45,858 bases of DNA from Clostridiales bacterium UBA7044 (GCA_002493965.1 DLAP01000008.1:42053-87910); one strand, 5' to 3'. Numbered from the stretch's first letter, positions 33,779-41,844 are shown. Translations and numbers: made by a program. The notes: generated by a model not told the origin, from the sequence alone.

Positions 33779-34366
33779 CTACTGTAGCGTTTCGTATTTC
33801 CCGTGGGGGAGCTTCTTCACAATGATACCGGCAAGCACGTCGCCGATGATGGCAAAGATGGTGCCGACCACCATGGAGAACAGTACATCAGTGGGGTAGT
33901 GGTAGTACATATACAGCCGGGAGAAGGCGATCAGGAACGCCAGAATGATGGCTGCGATGCCCGGCTTCTTGTAATTCCGGAAGATCACCACAGCGGCCTC
34001 AAAGGAAGCAATGGTGTGACCGGAGGGAAAGGAGAAATCGTGAAGCCGGTCCGCAAGCAGGGGAATGGTGACACCAAGATTTTCTTTAAAGTCATAGGGC
34101 CGGATCCGTCCAACCAGGGGCTTTAGTGTGACATTACAGACGACCACGCCCATAAACAGGGCGATGCCCATGCCAATGCCGGTTTTCCGAGTCTTGGGGA
34201 AGATCAGCAGCACTACGGCCACGCCGATCCAGAAGATGCCGCCGTCGCCAAACAGGGTGATGATGGGCCAGATTACGTCGAAAACGCCGTTTTTCAGGTT
34301 TGCCTGAATCCAGTCCAGAATAGGCAGGTCAAAGGAGACCGCAAGCTGATCAAGAAGGGCCAGCAT
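33779..34366 (-). CDS. PAP2 family lipid phosphatase
   Basis: This 195-residue membrane protein has about five to six helices and the full PAP2 triad: KPLVGRIRP (K-x6-RP), FPSGHT, and SRLYMYYHYPTD (SR-x5-H-x3-D). Such enzymes dephosphorylate undecaprenyl diphosphate (BcrC/PgpB type) or phosphatidylglycerol phosphate on the outer face. Here it ends an operon with a GT2-GtrA fusion and a phosphodiester glycosidase, which fits recycling of a polyprenyl carrier. GGAGGCG overlaps the end of the upstream gene and gives the start at 34366. Confidence 0.9.
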   Translation of the reverse strand: MLALLDQLAVSFDLPILDWIQANLKNGVFDVIWPIITLFGDGGIFWIGVAVVLLIFPKTRKTGIGMGIALFMGVVVCNVTLKPLVGRIRPYDFKENLGVTIPLLADRLHDFSFPSGHTIASFEAAVVIFRNYKKPGIAAIILAFLIAFSRLYMYYHYPTDVLFSMVVGTIFAIIGDVLAGIIVKKLPHGKYETLQ

Positions 34367-34369
34367 GGC

Positions 34370-36055
34370 TCATTCGCCTCCTTCCGTAGTCTGGGGAGTG
34401 GTTTCCTGAGTGACGCTGGAAGCGGAACCGGCATCCTCAAACAGGGCGTACAGAGTCATAGGCTCTAAAGTATTCCCCTCGGGGATGGACACATGACCGC
34501 TTTCGTCAGGCTGGAATACCAGAATCCAAGTGATGACGCCCTTTTCATCCACTTCCTTCTTCGCCCAGCCGGTGAAGACCTGGCCTTCGGGAACGGGGGA
34601 GATGGCGGGAGTCACGATTTCTGTGGCGTCGGTTTCAAAGAAGTTGCTGAAAACCTCCTTGTCGTCCACCATGAAGGTAAGCCGCACCTTGCCCACGGGC
34701 TGGGTGATGTCCTTATTGGTGGCCTTAGTGCAAAGCCAGCTGCCGCTGTCGCTGCGCTGGAAGAACATGGAGGAGGCGTAGGGGAAGTCCTTAACTGTTC
34801 CGTCGGTACGGGTGACTTTCAGGGTCAGGGTGATCCGGGCGGAGAACAGATCGTCGTTATAGAGGGTGAAGCTGCTGATCTTTTCGTCGGCAAACTCGTA
34901 AGCGCCGTGGTCCTGCATCCAGAGCTCCGTGGTTCTGACGATATCGGAATAGGTGTCACCGGAGGGATCAAAATATTTTGCCACAGTTGCCCGGCTGGTG
35001 ATTTCCTTGATCATCCACTGGCAGTAGGTGTGGGCCGCACCCCGGATGGCGTTCTCTTGATCGGCGTTCATGGTGTTGCTCTCCGTCCGCTCGGTGAAGG
35101 TCTGGGTGTCGGCATCGTAAGTGACTTCCATTTGATTGCCCTTGTCATCAAAGACGGAGACTTCAGGCTGGGCAAATAGGCCGGTGACTTCCTGAGTGCA
35201 CATGCTGGTGCCGGTGGTGCCGGCGGGGAGGTATTCCTCTGCCAGAGTGGTGGCGATCTGGATGATATGCGTGTCGTCCAGCTCTACGCCGTTGATCAGG
35301 CAGCGGTGGCCGTTCATCTTCACGATCCGGTAGGTCCCGGTGCGCTGAACGAAGATCTCCACCTCACCAAGCTGCCAGTCGGAAATCTTGCTGATCTCCT
35401 GGAGATTATCCAGAGAGGGATTCTTCACATTGTTCCGGTCTTCCAGAGTGAAGGAAGCAATCTTTTCGTCTCCCAGGCGGATATTGTACTTCCGGTTGCC
35501 GGAAAGGCCGGCGGAGGTTTCCAGATAGGTAAGCTCCGAAGTGCCTACCTTGTTTTCCATATAGGTGACAAACTGCTCCTTGCCTTCATAGGGAGAGTCC
35601 GCCATACCGGCGGCGTCGTAGAGGCTGCCCCAGTCGGCATGGGCGAAATACTGCTGGAAGACCTGCTCCGCCTTTACCGTGGGCTGTGAGGCCTCATAAT
35701 CCACCAGCCAGCCGTTGAGCCAGTTCAGGCCTAAGAAGGTGGCGCCGAAGAAGATCAGAATGCACAGAAAATAGAGGGTGTAGAAGATCACACCGCCAAG
35801 CCTTGGCCCCTGCTTCTGGGGTTTTACCGGGGTAGATTGTACGGGAGGACGTTTGGTCCCCTGCGCCGACTGGGCAGGACGGGCACCGGAGCGCTGGGGG
35901 GGCATCTGGGTCTGCCTGGAATTTTGGGGACGGGCGGAGGATGCCGCGGACTTCCGGGCGGCGGCTTGGGCAGCTTCCTGCTCCCGCTGGGCAAGCAGTT
36001 CCTTTACATCTGCGCCGGAAGCTTTGCTTTTCTGGTCAAATTTTCCCTGATACAT
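34370..36055 (-). CDS. Uncharacterised membrane-anchored protein with InlB-like C terminus
   Basis: The start at 36055 (MYQGKFDQKSK) is seven bases from AAGGAGGG; the ATG two codons earlier is one base from it. The roughly 561-residue protein has a cytoplasmic low-complexity Gln/Ala/Pro/Arg-rich segment (residues about 15-85) and one hydrophobic helix (GVIFYTLYFLCILIFFGATFL, about 90-112). An extracellular part of about 440 residues follows. It may contain two NTF2- or Ig-like modules (EQVFQQYF, GAAHTYCQWM) and ends in a beta repeat with VFTGWAKK and LYALFED. I do not recognise a functional family. Context suggests envelope polymer assembly. Confidence 0.7.
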   Translation of the reverse strand: MYQGKFDQKSKASGADVKELLAQREQEAAQAAARKSAASSARPQNSRQTQMPPQRSGARPAQSAQGTKRPPVQSTPVKPQKQGPRLGGVIFYTLYFLCILIFFGATFLGLNWLNGWLVDYEASQPTVKAEQVFQQYFAHADWGSLYDAAGMADSPYEGKEQFVTYMENKVGTSELTYLETSAGLSGNRKYNIRLGDEKIASFTLEDRNNVKNPSLDNLQEISKISDWQLGEVEIFVQRTGTYRIVKMNGHRCLINGVELDDTHIIQIATTLAEEYLPAGTTGTSMCTQEVTGLFAQPEVSVFDDKGNQMEVTYDADTQTFTERTESNTMNADQENAIRGAAHTYCQWMIKEITSRATVAKYFDPSGDTYSDIVRTTELWMQDHGAYEFADEKISSFTLYNDDLFSARITLTLKVTRTDGTVKDFPYASSMFFQRSDSGSWLCTKATNKDITQPVGKVRLTFMVDDKEVFSNFFETDATEIVTPAISPVPEGQVFTGWAKKEVDEKGVITWILVFQPDESGHVSIPEGNTLEPMTLYALFEDAGSASSVTQETTPQTTEGGE

Positions 36056-36073
36056 AAGCATTCCCTCCTTCCC

Positions 36074-37210
36074 TTAGGATGCGGGCCGAACCATCCAGAA
36101 GTTCGGCATCCGTCTCGGCTCGGACTGGAGCAGAGAGTAATTGTTGATCATTTGCACCTGACCAGCCTCGCCGTATCGGCCGTCCACATCCCGGTACATC
36201 ATGACGGAGGAGGAGCCGCCGTCCATGTTGCAGGCGTTCACGGCGCCAAACTCCTGCATGATGTTGATGAGGTCCGCGTAGGTGCCGCCCAGGGAGCCGG
36301 CCTGACGGCCGTCGATACACACGAAAATCACGGCGCCGTCGCTTCTCTGGCCAATGCCGGTACGGGGGTTATATCCGGAATTTTCATTATAAGCGGCAGG
36401 GTTTACTTCCCCGTTGATGATCAGGGCGGGGCCGAAGCAGCAGCAGTCCCGAATGCCCTGGGCCTCCGCTTCCGACTGACCCAGGTTCTTCTGGGAAACC
36501 ACCAGGATGTTATCCTGGTTAAATCCGGCGAAGCCTTCCAATCCGGGCTGCTTTCCGGAGGTCCAGACCACCTTCCCCTCGGACATCACAAGACCCAGGG
36601 GGGTGGAGCCTACATAGGAGCTGGCGGTGCCGTCGTCATTAAAGGCACCGGCGTTGATGGCGGCAATGGCCCCTTCGTCCTCAATGGCAGCGTTGATCCG
36701 CTTGCCGGGGACGGAAGTGGAGAAGCCGCCCTGGGTGGAGATGCCCATATACACCTGTTCGGGATTCCGGACGATCATAACGTGGGCGGTGTAGGTATCG
36801 CCGTAGACCGTTTCAATGCGGATGCCGTCGGAGTAGTTGGCCCATTCGTCGGTGCCGGAGGAAATGGCGTTGAATTTCTGGATGACCACCTTAGAGGTGT
36901 CGGTCTGCTCGTCCTCCAGCTTGACATCGGTGCTGGCACGGATCTCGGCAACGGTGTCCTCACCGATGAACAGAGCGGGCACCCACTTGGTGGCGCTGGC
37001 CTCGATCAGAGACATGGTCAGCACATCCCGGGCGGCGGGAGAAGGACCGTTGAAAATCAGATTCATCACCAGTACCAGGGCCGCTACGGCCAGTACAATG
37101 ACCGTGAACAGGACCAGGAAGAACCGGCGGATAATCCGGCCCAGCAGACCGCCCTTTTTCTTTTTGCGCGGAGGTTCCATGGACGTGTCCGGGGAATTTC
37201 GTTTACTCAT
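36074..37210 (-). CDS. Phosphodiester glycosidase family protein (NAGPA domain)
   Basis: The second ATG (37210) is preferred because AAAGGG lies eight bases upstream. The 378-residue protein has a basic cytoplasmic tail (PPRKKKKGG) and one membrane anchor (residues about 25-50), and the NAGPA domain lies outside, residues about 150-375. Motifs are AAINAGAF, GYNPRTGIGQRSDG, CIDGRQAGS and the highly conserved NMDGGSSSVMMY. The family includes the human uncovering enzyme, which removes GlcNAc from a phosphodiester, and bacterial homologues thought to trim wall teichoic-acid-like polymers or phosphoglycans. It may process sugar-phosphate side groups of the envelope; substrate unknown. Three consecutive Cys (CCCF) are unusual. 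Confidence 0.88.
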   Translation of the reverse strand: MSKRNSPDTSMEPPRKKKKGGLLGRIIRRFFLVLFTVIVLAVAALVLVMNLIFNGPSPAARDVLTMSLIEASATKWVPALFIGEDTVAEIRASTDVKLEDEQTDTSKVVIQKFNAISSGTDEWANYSDGIRIETVYGDTYTAHVMIVRNPEQVYMGISTQGGFSTSVPGKRINAAIEDEGAIAAINAGAFNDDGTASSYVGSTPLGLVMSEGKVVWTSGKQPGLEGFAGFNQDNILVVSQKNLGQSEAEAQGIRDCCCFGPALIINGEVNPAAYNENSGYNPRTGIGQRSDGAVIFVCIDGRQAGSLGGTYADLINIMQEFGAVNACNMDGGSSSVMMYRDVDGRYGEAGQVQMINNYSLLQSEPRRMPNFWMVRPAS

Positions 37211-37223
37211 AGACATAACCCTT

Positions 37224-38324
37224 TCATTCGGATTTTTGCGGAGCGAAGACCCAGCGCTGCTGGATCATGTAACTGATAAAGTAGAGCACCGTCATTACGA
37301 TGGTATAGATCAGGGTGCGGAGGAAGTTGGCGTTGTCAGGGATCTGGAACAGCCAGTAGACACCCTGGGTCAGCAGGATCTGAATGCCCATCTGGGGCAG
37401 GACCAGAAGATAGTAGCGAAGCATCGACTGCTTCCATGTCACACCGGTCCTGAAGACCAGCTCTTTGGTCAGAGCAAAGTTCAGAAAAGAGGAGATAGCT
37501 CTGGCTCCGGCGCCTGCCGCGGCGGTGAGGGACATTCCGCTTAAGAAACCGCCGCACATCCAGGTAAACAGACTGTAGGCCCCCATATCCACAAAGGAGG
37601 CAAACAGGGAGGTCAGGGTATAAAGGACGAAGTGCCGCAGAATCAGCTTGTAGATCCGCCAGGAATCGTGGATCACCCGGAAATGGGAGCTCTTGTTTTC
37701 CTCAATATAGACGGTGCGGATCTTTACCTCGTCAAAGGGAATGCCCTGCTCCTTAAAGGCCAGGAGCATATTGGTTTCATACTCAAACCGATCGCCGGAG
37801 ACGTTTGACAGAGCCTCCAAATACTTTCTGGGAATGGCCCGCAGTCCGGTCTGGGTGTCGGAAATGTTCATGCCGCAGAAGATCTTGAAGACCAGGGAAG
37901 TGGTGTGGTTGCCGAACCGGCTGCGCTTCGGTACATGCTCCAGGGTAAAGTCCCGGCAGCCCAGAACGCAGTGACCGGTTGAGAGCATATGCTCGCAGCA
38001 GGCTCGGGTGTCCTCCGGATGGTGCTGGTTGTCCCCATCCACGGTGACGACCCCCGCGCTCTCCGGACGGTTTTCCAGAACATAGCGGAAGGCAGTCTTC
38101 AGAGCGGCACCTTTGCCCCGGTTCACCGCATGGTGAAGCAGATGAATTTCCGGGTGGGCCTCGGCGGCCTCAGTAAAGTAAGAAAGGTTTTCTGGTTTGC
38201 TTCCGTCATTGACCAGAATGATATCGGTAAAGCCATACTGGAGGAGCCCATCAATGACAGCATTCAGCTTTTCGTCGGGGTCCAGGGAGGGCAGGACAAC
38301 GGAAACTGCCGATAAATCTATCAT
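37224..38324 (-). CDS. Bifunctional GT2 glycosyltransferase / GtrA family protein
   Basis: The 366-residue fusion has an N-terminal GT-A domain (residues 1-230) with VVLPSLDPDEKLN, ILVNDGSKPEN, HHAVNRGKGAALKTAF and the DxD in VVTVDGDNQHHPED. It resembles polyprenyl-phosphate sugar synthases of the DPM1/GtrB type. Residues about 235-360 form a four-helix GtrA domain (SLFASFVDMGAYSL to FLNFALTKELVF), thought to flip the lipid-linked sugar. One polypeptide could thus make and flip Und-P-hexose for decorating an outer polymer. It heads the minus-strand operon, with AGAGG before the ATG and a promoter at 38362. Confidence 0.9.
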   Translation of the reverse strand: MIDLSAVSVVLPSLDPDEKLNAVIDGLLQYGFTDIILVNDGSKPENLSYFTEAAEAHPEIHLLHHAVNRGKGAALKTAFRYVLENRPESAGVVTVDGDNQHHPEDTRACCEHMLSTGHCVLGCRDFTLEHVPKRSRFGNHTTSLVFKIFCGMNISDTQTGLRAIPRKYLEALSNVSGDRFEYETNMLLAFKEQGIPFDEVKIRTVYIEENKSSHFRVIHDSWRIYKLILRHFVLYTLTSLFASFVDMGAYSLFTWMCGGFLSGMSLTAAAGAGARAISSFLNFALTKELVFRTGVTWKQSMLRYYLLVLPQMGIQILLTQGVYWLFQIPDNANFLRTLIYTIVMTVLYFISYMIQQRWVFAPQKSE

Positions 38325-38361
38325 AATTATCGCCTCTTGATTCGCATAGTAAACTTAGAAT

Positions 38362-38390
38362 ACTATATCACATTTCCATTCCTTTGGAAA
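38362..38390 (-). promoter_or_regulatory. Promoter of the GT2-GtrA envelope operon
   Basis: On the minus strand TTTCCA (38390-38385) and TATAGT (38367-38362) are 17 bases apart, with TGA as extended -10. It lies about 40 bases before the start codon. The rest of the 281-base gap 38325-38605 holds only this, the arsR promoter, and an imperfect palindrome near 38432-38470 (TTTTTGGGGG facing CCCCCCAAAAA). Confidence 0.6.
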
Positions 38391-38431
38391 GCCCTTTCAT
38401 AAAAAATTAAGAGAAAAAAGCCAAAGTTTTC

Positions 38432-38470
38432 CTTTTTGGGGGAAACCTGGGAAGGGCACCCCCCAAAAAT
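38432..38470. repeat. Imperfect inverted repeat in divergent intergenic region
   Basis: TTTTTGGGGG and CCCCCCAAAAA face each other across about 15 bases between two divergent promoters. It could form a cruciform or a hairpin in the early minus-strand region, but lies upstream of both transcription starts. Function unknown. Confidence 0.45.
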
Positions 38471-38545
38471 GGCACAGATACACTTTGTCCGAAATTGGAA
38501 AAATTATGTATTTCGCGCCTGAACGGTCCCCTCAGAAGAAAATGG

Positions 38546-38573
38546 TTGCAAATTTTTGAAAATACGGTACAAT
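38546..38573 (+). promoter_or_regulatory. Promoter of the ArsR-family regulator gene
   Basis: TTGCAA (38546-38551) and TACAAT (38568-38573) are 16 bases apart; the start codon is at 38606 with GAAGGAGG upstream. I saw no clear SmtB-type TGAA-N6-TTCA operator here. Confidence 0.6.
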
Positions 38574-38605
38574 AGTAAGGAAGTAGCAGAGAAGGAGGCG
38601 TCCCA

Positions 38606-38899
38606 ATGCAGCCGATCCCCGAAAAGGAAACCATGGATAATATCGCGGAGCTGTTTAAGGGCTTTGCGGACGCCACCCGGGTGCACATTCTGTCCTTGCT
38701 CATCGAGCGGGAGCTGTGCGTGACGGATATCGCGGAGGCCGTAAACCTGAGTCAGAGCGCCATTTCCCACCAGCTTCGGATTTTAAAGCAGATGCATTTG
38801 ATCAAGTTCCGCAGAGAGGGAAAAAACATCCTCTACTCCCTGGCGGACGACCATGTGAAGACCATTTTGCAAATGGGGTTGGAGCACGTTCTTGAATAA
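38606..38899 (+). CDS. ArsR/SmtB family regulator with an SmtB-type zinc site
   Basis: The 97-residue winged-helix repressor has ELCVTDIAEAVNLSQSAISHQLRIL as the helix-turn-helix region. At the C terminus, D81, H83, H94 and E97 reproduce the alpha-5 metal site of SmtB and CzrA exactly (D-x-H-x10-H-x2-E/H), which binds Zn at the dimer interface. Only one Cys (C38) remains of the alpha-3 site, so cadmium or arsenite sensing through that site is unlikely. It should release DNA when zinc is high. Its usual target, a zinc efflux pump, is not nearby: a terminator follows at once and the next genes are convergent. Confidence 0.88.
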   Translation: MQPIPEKETMDNIAELFKGFADATRVHILSLLIERELCVTDIAEAVNLSQSAISHQLRILKQMHLIKFRREGKNILYSLADDHVKTILQMGLEHVLE

Positions 38900-38905
38900 A
38901 AAAGG

Positions 38906-38937
38906 GTTCCCGGTCTTTTCGACCGGGAACATTTTTT
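38906..38937. terminator. Bidirectional intrinsic terminator
   Basis: GTTCCCGGTC pairs with GACCGGGAAC around TTTTC. The plus strand continues ATTTTTT; the minus strand continues CCCTTTTTTATT. It ends both the arsR transcript and the convergent amino acid transporter operon. Confidence 0.92.
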
Positions 38938-39658
38938 ATAGAACCTTGGACAGAAAGTCCTTCAGCCTGGGGTTCTGTGGACTGCCGAAGAGGGCTTCTG
39001 GGGTATTCTGCTCCAGAATCTGGCCCTCGTCCATGAACAGCACCCGGCTGCCCACCTCCCGGGCAAAGCCCATCTCGTGGGTGACGACCACCATGGTCAT
39101 GCCATCGGCAGCCAGCTCCTTCATAACGGACAGCACCTCGCCTACCATTTCCGGGTCCAGGGCGGAGGTGGGCTCGTCAAAGAGCATGACCTTGGGATTC
39201 ATAGCCAGTGCCCGGACGATGGCGATCCGCTGCTTCTGGCCGCCGGAGAGCTGATTGGGGTAGGCACCCGCCTTCATTTCCAGCCCCACCCGACGCAGCA
39301 GCGCCATGGCCTTTTCTTCCGCCTCCGCCTGAGTCATCAGGCCCGTGCGGACGGGAGCCAGGGTGATGTTTTTCAGGATGGTCATATTGGGGAACAGGTT
39401 AAAGTGCTGGAACACCATGCCCATCTGGCGGCGGACCGCGTCAATATCCGTTTTGGCATCCGTGATCACGGTGCCCTCAAAGGTGATGGAGCCGGAGGTG
39501 GGGGTTTCCAGCAGGTTGAGTGAGCGCAGGAAGGTGGACTTGCCGGAGCCGGAGGGCCCGATGATGACCACCTTTTCTCCGGGATGGATGTGCTCGGAGA
39601 TGTTTTTCAGGACCTGATGGTCCCCGAAGGATTTACACAGATTCTCAACGACGATCAC
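38936..39658 (-). CDS. Polar amino acid ABC transporter ATP-binding protein
   Basis: The frame is open further upstream, but the protein begins at GTG 39658 (VIVVENLCKSFG), with AAGGAGG ten bases before it, giving 240 residues, the normal GlnQ size. Walker A is GPSGSGKST, the signature LSGGQKQR, Walker B VMLFDEPTSALD, with VVVTHEMGFA as switch. GMVFQHFNLFPNMT is characteristic of the glutamine/arginine/histidine subfamily. The start lies 14 bases inside the permease gene, so translation is coupled. It powers uptake through the permease and the binding lipoprotein upstream. Confidence 0.93.
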   Translation of the reverse strand: MIVVENLCKSFGDHQVLKNISEHIHPGEKVVIIGPSGSGKSTFLRSLNLLETPTSGSITFEGTVITDAKTDIDAVRRQMGMVFQHFNLFPNMTILKNITLAPVRTGLMTQAEAEEKAMALLRRVGLEMKAGAYPNQLSGGQKQRIAIVRALAMNPKVMLFDEPTSALDPEMVGEVLSVMKELAADGMTMVVVTHEMGFAREVGSRVLFMDEGQILEQNTPEALFGSPQNPRLKDFLSKVL

Positions 39659-40406
39659 TTTGACGCAGCCTCCTTTCCAGCAGAGAAACCAGATAGCTGA
39701 AGATGATAACCAGCACCAGATAGACACAGGCAATGCCGAGCAGCGGGAACATCTGCTCGTAGGTCCGGCCGTAGATGGCCTGGGCAGCGTAAACCAACTC
39801 CTTGCCGCCAATGACGGTGATCAGGGAGGTGTCTTTCAGCAGAATGATGAACTCATTGCCAAGAGACGGCAAAATCGCCTTAAAGGCCTGGGGAATGACA
39901 ATGAAGCGCATGGTGTCGATGTAGTTTAGCCCTAAGCTTCTGCCGGCTTCCGCCTGGCCGGGGTCCAGAGCCATCAGGCCGCCCCGGATGATCTCAGAGA
40001 CGTAAGCACCGGAGTTGATGCCCAGAGTCAGAGCGCCCACCATGGTGAAATTCCGGGAGGAGGAGAAGACCACGAAGGCCATGATCAGCAGCTGGACCAT
40101 CATGGGCGTACCCCGGATCACGGTGACGTACACCTGGCAGATGGCGTTGAAGAAGCCCAGAAGGACATTCTTTTTGCCCAGGCGCTGCTGGTCATGGGCG
40201 GTGCGGATCATGGCCACAAGAATGCCCAAAAGAATGCCGAGGGCCAGGGCCATGGCTGTCACAAGCAAGGTGGTGCCCACGCCGTCCAGATAGCTGAGCC
40301 ACCGGTTATTTTCTAAAAACGCCTGATAGAATTTTACATAAAAGGTTTGCCAGCCGGTGGCCTCGCCGGAGCGGACCAAAAGCTTCCATGCTTCATATAA
40401 TTCCAC
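39645..40406 (-). CDS. Polar amino acid ABC transporter permease
   Basis: The 253-residue His/Glu/Gln/Arg-type permease has a short periplasmic-side N-terminal segment, then about five helices. The EAA loop reads EAGRSLGLNYIDTMRFIVIPQA. GTTLLVTAMALALGILLG and VYVTVIRGTPMMVQL are typical of the family (GlnP/YecS). It probably acts as a homodimer, since a second permease gene is absent. It lies 86 bases downstream of the binding-protein gene with a hairpin between, a common way to make more binding protein than permease. Confidence 0.92.
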   Translation of the reverse strand: MELYEAWKLLVRSGEATGWQTFYVKFYQAFLENNRWLSYLDGVGTTLLVTAMALALGILLGILVAMIRTAHDQQRLGKKNVLLGFFNAICQVYVTVIRGTPMMVQLLIMAFVVFSSSRNFTMVGALTLGINSGAYVSEIIRGGLMALDPGQAEAGRSLGLNYIDTMRFIVIPQAFKAILPSLGNEFIILLKDTSLITVIGGKELVYAAQAIYGRTYEQMFPLLGIACVYLVLVIIFSYLVSLLERRLRQSDRR

Positions 40407-40432
40407 GATTGAATCCCCTTACCCATAGTCAC

Positions 40433-40464
40433 GCCAAAAAGCGGGAAGGATCCCGCTTTTTTGG
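40433..40464 (-). terminator. Intercistronic hairpin terminator or attenuator
   Basis: AAAAAGCGGGA faces TCCCGCTTTTT around a short loop; read on the minus strand it ends in CTTTTTGG. It lies between the binding-protein gene and the permease gene of one operon, so partial termination would lower permease and ATPase expression relative to the binding protein. Confidence 0.75.
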
Positions 40465-40492
40465 TATTTTGTTTATCCAGAATTTAGTCAGA

Positions 40493-41251
40493 TTACGCGG
40501 CGATGTACTTGTCAATAATGGCCTGTACGGTGCCATCGGCGGTAAGTTCAGCCAGAGCGTTGTTCACGGCCTCCAGGAGAGCAGTGTTATTCTTGTTCAT
40601 GCCGATGGCGTAGGACTCTTCCACCCAGGCACCATCCAGCAGGGTCAGGCCGGGATTGGCAGCGACATACTCCGTAGCGGGGGCGTTGTCAATGATGACG
40701 CAGTCAACCTGACCGTTCATCAGAGCCTGGACAGCGGAAGCGCCGTTATCGTAAGCGGTGACATGGTCTTCACCGTAGTCGCCGGAAGCGTACATATAAC
40801 CGGTGGTGCCTCTCTGACAGCCGATCATCTGGTCACCCAGGTTATCCATGGTGACGTCGGAACCTTCCTTAACAATGACGGACTGAATGCCCTTGGCATA
40901 ATCGTTGGAGAAGTTCATGACCAGCAGACGCTCGTCGGTGACGGAAACACCAGCCATCACGATGTCGGACTTGCCCTGCTGAACGGCCAGCAGCGCGGCA
41001 TCGAAGTCCATGTCGTCCACGACCAGCTCCAGACCCAGCTTCTCGGCAATGGCTCCGGCGATTTCCACGTCGATGCCTTCGAAGCCGCCGTCGTCGGTGG
41101 TCATTTCATAGGGAGGGAAGGCGGCGTTGGTGGACATGATCAGCTTGCCCTTCTCCACGGTGTTTAGGCTGTTCACGCTCTTGCTGCCGCAGCCGGCAAG
41201 CAGGGTCGCAACCATCAGTACGGTCAAAACGATGGCAAATACCTTTTTCAT
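40493..41251 (-). CDS. Amino acid ABC transporter substrate-binding lipoprotein
   Basis: The 252-residue family 3 binding protein has a lipoprotein signal with the lipobox LLAGC (Cys21). The ligand pocket motifs are visible: STNAAFPPYEM, GIDVEIAGAIAEKLG, FDAALLAVQQGKSDIV, SVTDERLLVMNFSNDY and the GCQRGTTG block. The last helix ALAELTADGTVQAIIDKYI is also typical. It should be anchored outside the membrane and deliver a polar amino acid or cystine-like ligand to the adjacent permease. The exact ligand cannot be fixed by eye. AAAGGAGAG precedes the ATG. Confidence 0.93.
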   Translation of the reverse strand: MKKVFAIVLTVLMVATLLAGCGSKSVNSLNTVEKGKLIMSTNAAFPPYEMTTDDGGFEGIDVEIAGAIAEKLGLELVVDDMDFDAALLAVQQGKSDIVMAGVSVTDERLLVMNFSNDYAKGIQSVIVKEGSDVTMDNLGDQMIGCQRGTTGYMYASGDYGEDHVTAYDNGASAVQALMNGQVDCVIIDNAPATEYVAANPGLTLLDGAWVEESYAIGMNKNNTALLEAVNNALAELTADGTVQAIIDKYIAA

Positions 41252-41325
41252 AATTCTTACTCTCCTTTAAATTTTAATTCAGGTCCTCTCTCAATTCGGG
41301 CTCTTACGGCTCAGCCTTAAGATGG

Positions 41326-41358
41326 TTGCATTATACAACGCATATTATGCAATGTCAA
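41326..41358 (-). promoter_or_regulatory. Perfect consensus promoter overlapping a dyad
   Basis: On the minus strand TTGACA (41358-41353) is followed after exactly 17 bases by TATAAT (41335-41330), a perfect sigma-A promoter. The 27 bases 41326-41352, covering the spacer and the -10, form a near-palindrome (TTGCATTAT facing ATTATGCAA, 8 of 9 matching). A repressor bound there would block polymerase, so regulation by amino acid supply is plausible. The leader to the ATG is about 70 bases. Confidence 0.85.
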
Positions 41359-41485
41359 CTGGTTAATTATACAATAGTGAGGTGGAATATAGTGGAGTAT
41401 TTCAAAAAATAGCACAAATTTATTCAAAATGGCATGAAATATTCGAATATTCAATTGCATTATACGAGTACTTCGGACTGACAAG

Positions 41486-41653
41486 ATGAATAATATACCG
41501 TATATATTTAAAAACAAGGCCAAAGAGGAGGGAAGGGGATTGCGTTTCTGGTTTTCCAAAGGCTGGAAGCCTGCTTTTTATCAGAATATGCAGGAAGTTA
41601 AAAGGAAACTTTCAAGGGGAGAGAAAACATTTGTCTTTCTGCACAAGAAATAA
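41486..41653 (+). CDS. Possible small basic protein, 55 residues
   Basis: An ATG at 41486 opens a 55-codon frame (MNNIPYIFKNKAKEEG to FVFLHKK) in an otherwise geneless AT-rich gap between two divergent transporter promoters. The product would be strongly basic, with Trp and Phe clusters (RFWFSKGWKPAFYQ). No Shine-Dalgarno sequence or promoter is evident, and composition differs from the neighbours. It may be a chance frame or a leftover of horizontally acquired DNA. I do not recognise a family. Confidence 0.2.
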   Translation: MNNIPYIFKNKAKEEGRGLRFWFSKGWKPAFYQNMQEVKRKLSRGEKTFVFLHKK

Positions 41654-41713
41654 AGTCAAAATTTTACGGAATCCATAAAATCCACGAAGAACGTGTAAAA
41701 CAGGAAAAAACAT

Positions 41714-41742
41714 TTGACATCCAGCCAGAGACAGTGCATAAT
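41714..41742 (+). promoter_or_regulatory. Promoter of the peptide transporter operon
   Basis: TTGACA (41714-41719) and CATAAT (41737-41742) are 17 bases apart. Transcription would begin near 41749, leaving an untranslated leader of about 245 bases before the lipoprotein gene at 41995. Confidence 0.75.
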
Positions 41743-41844
41743 AGAAGAGCAAATATCCCCAGTACTAGCAGAAGTTAAAAGTGCCGGAGACTTGCATAAT
41801 CTGGTCCCGACAGCGATTTGGCCGCTCTATATTTCGAATTTTTT

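Noticed and set aside
35837..37276. 479-codon open frame on the plus strand
   Set aside because: It runs antisense across two real genes (phosphodiester glycosidase and membrane protein) and their intergenic region. It has no recognisable domain.
38479..38605. SmtB-type operator (TGAA-N6-TTCA) before the zinc-sensor gene
   Set aside because: Only fragments such as TTTTTGAAAAT occur; no symmetrical site with the expected half-sites and spacing was found.
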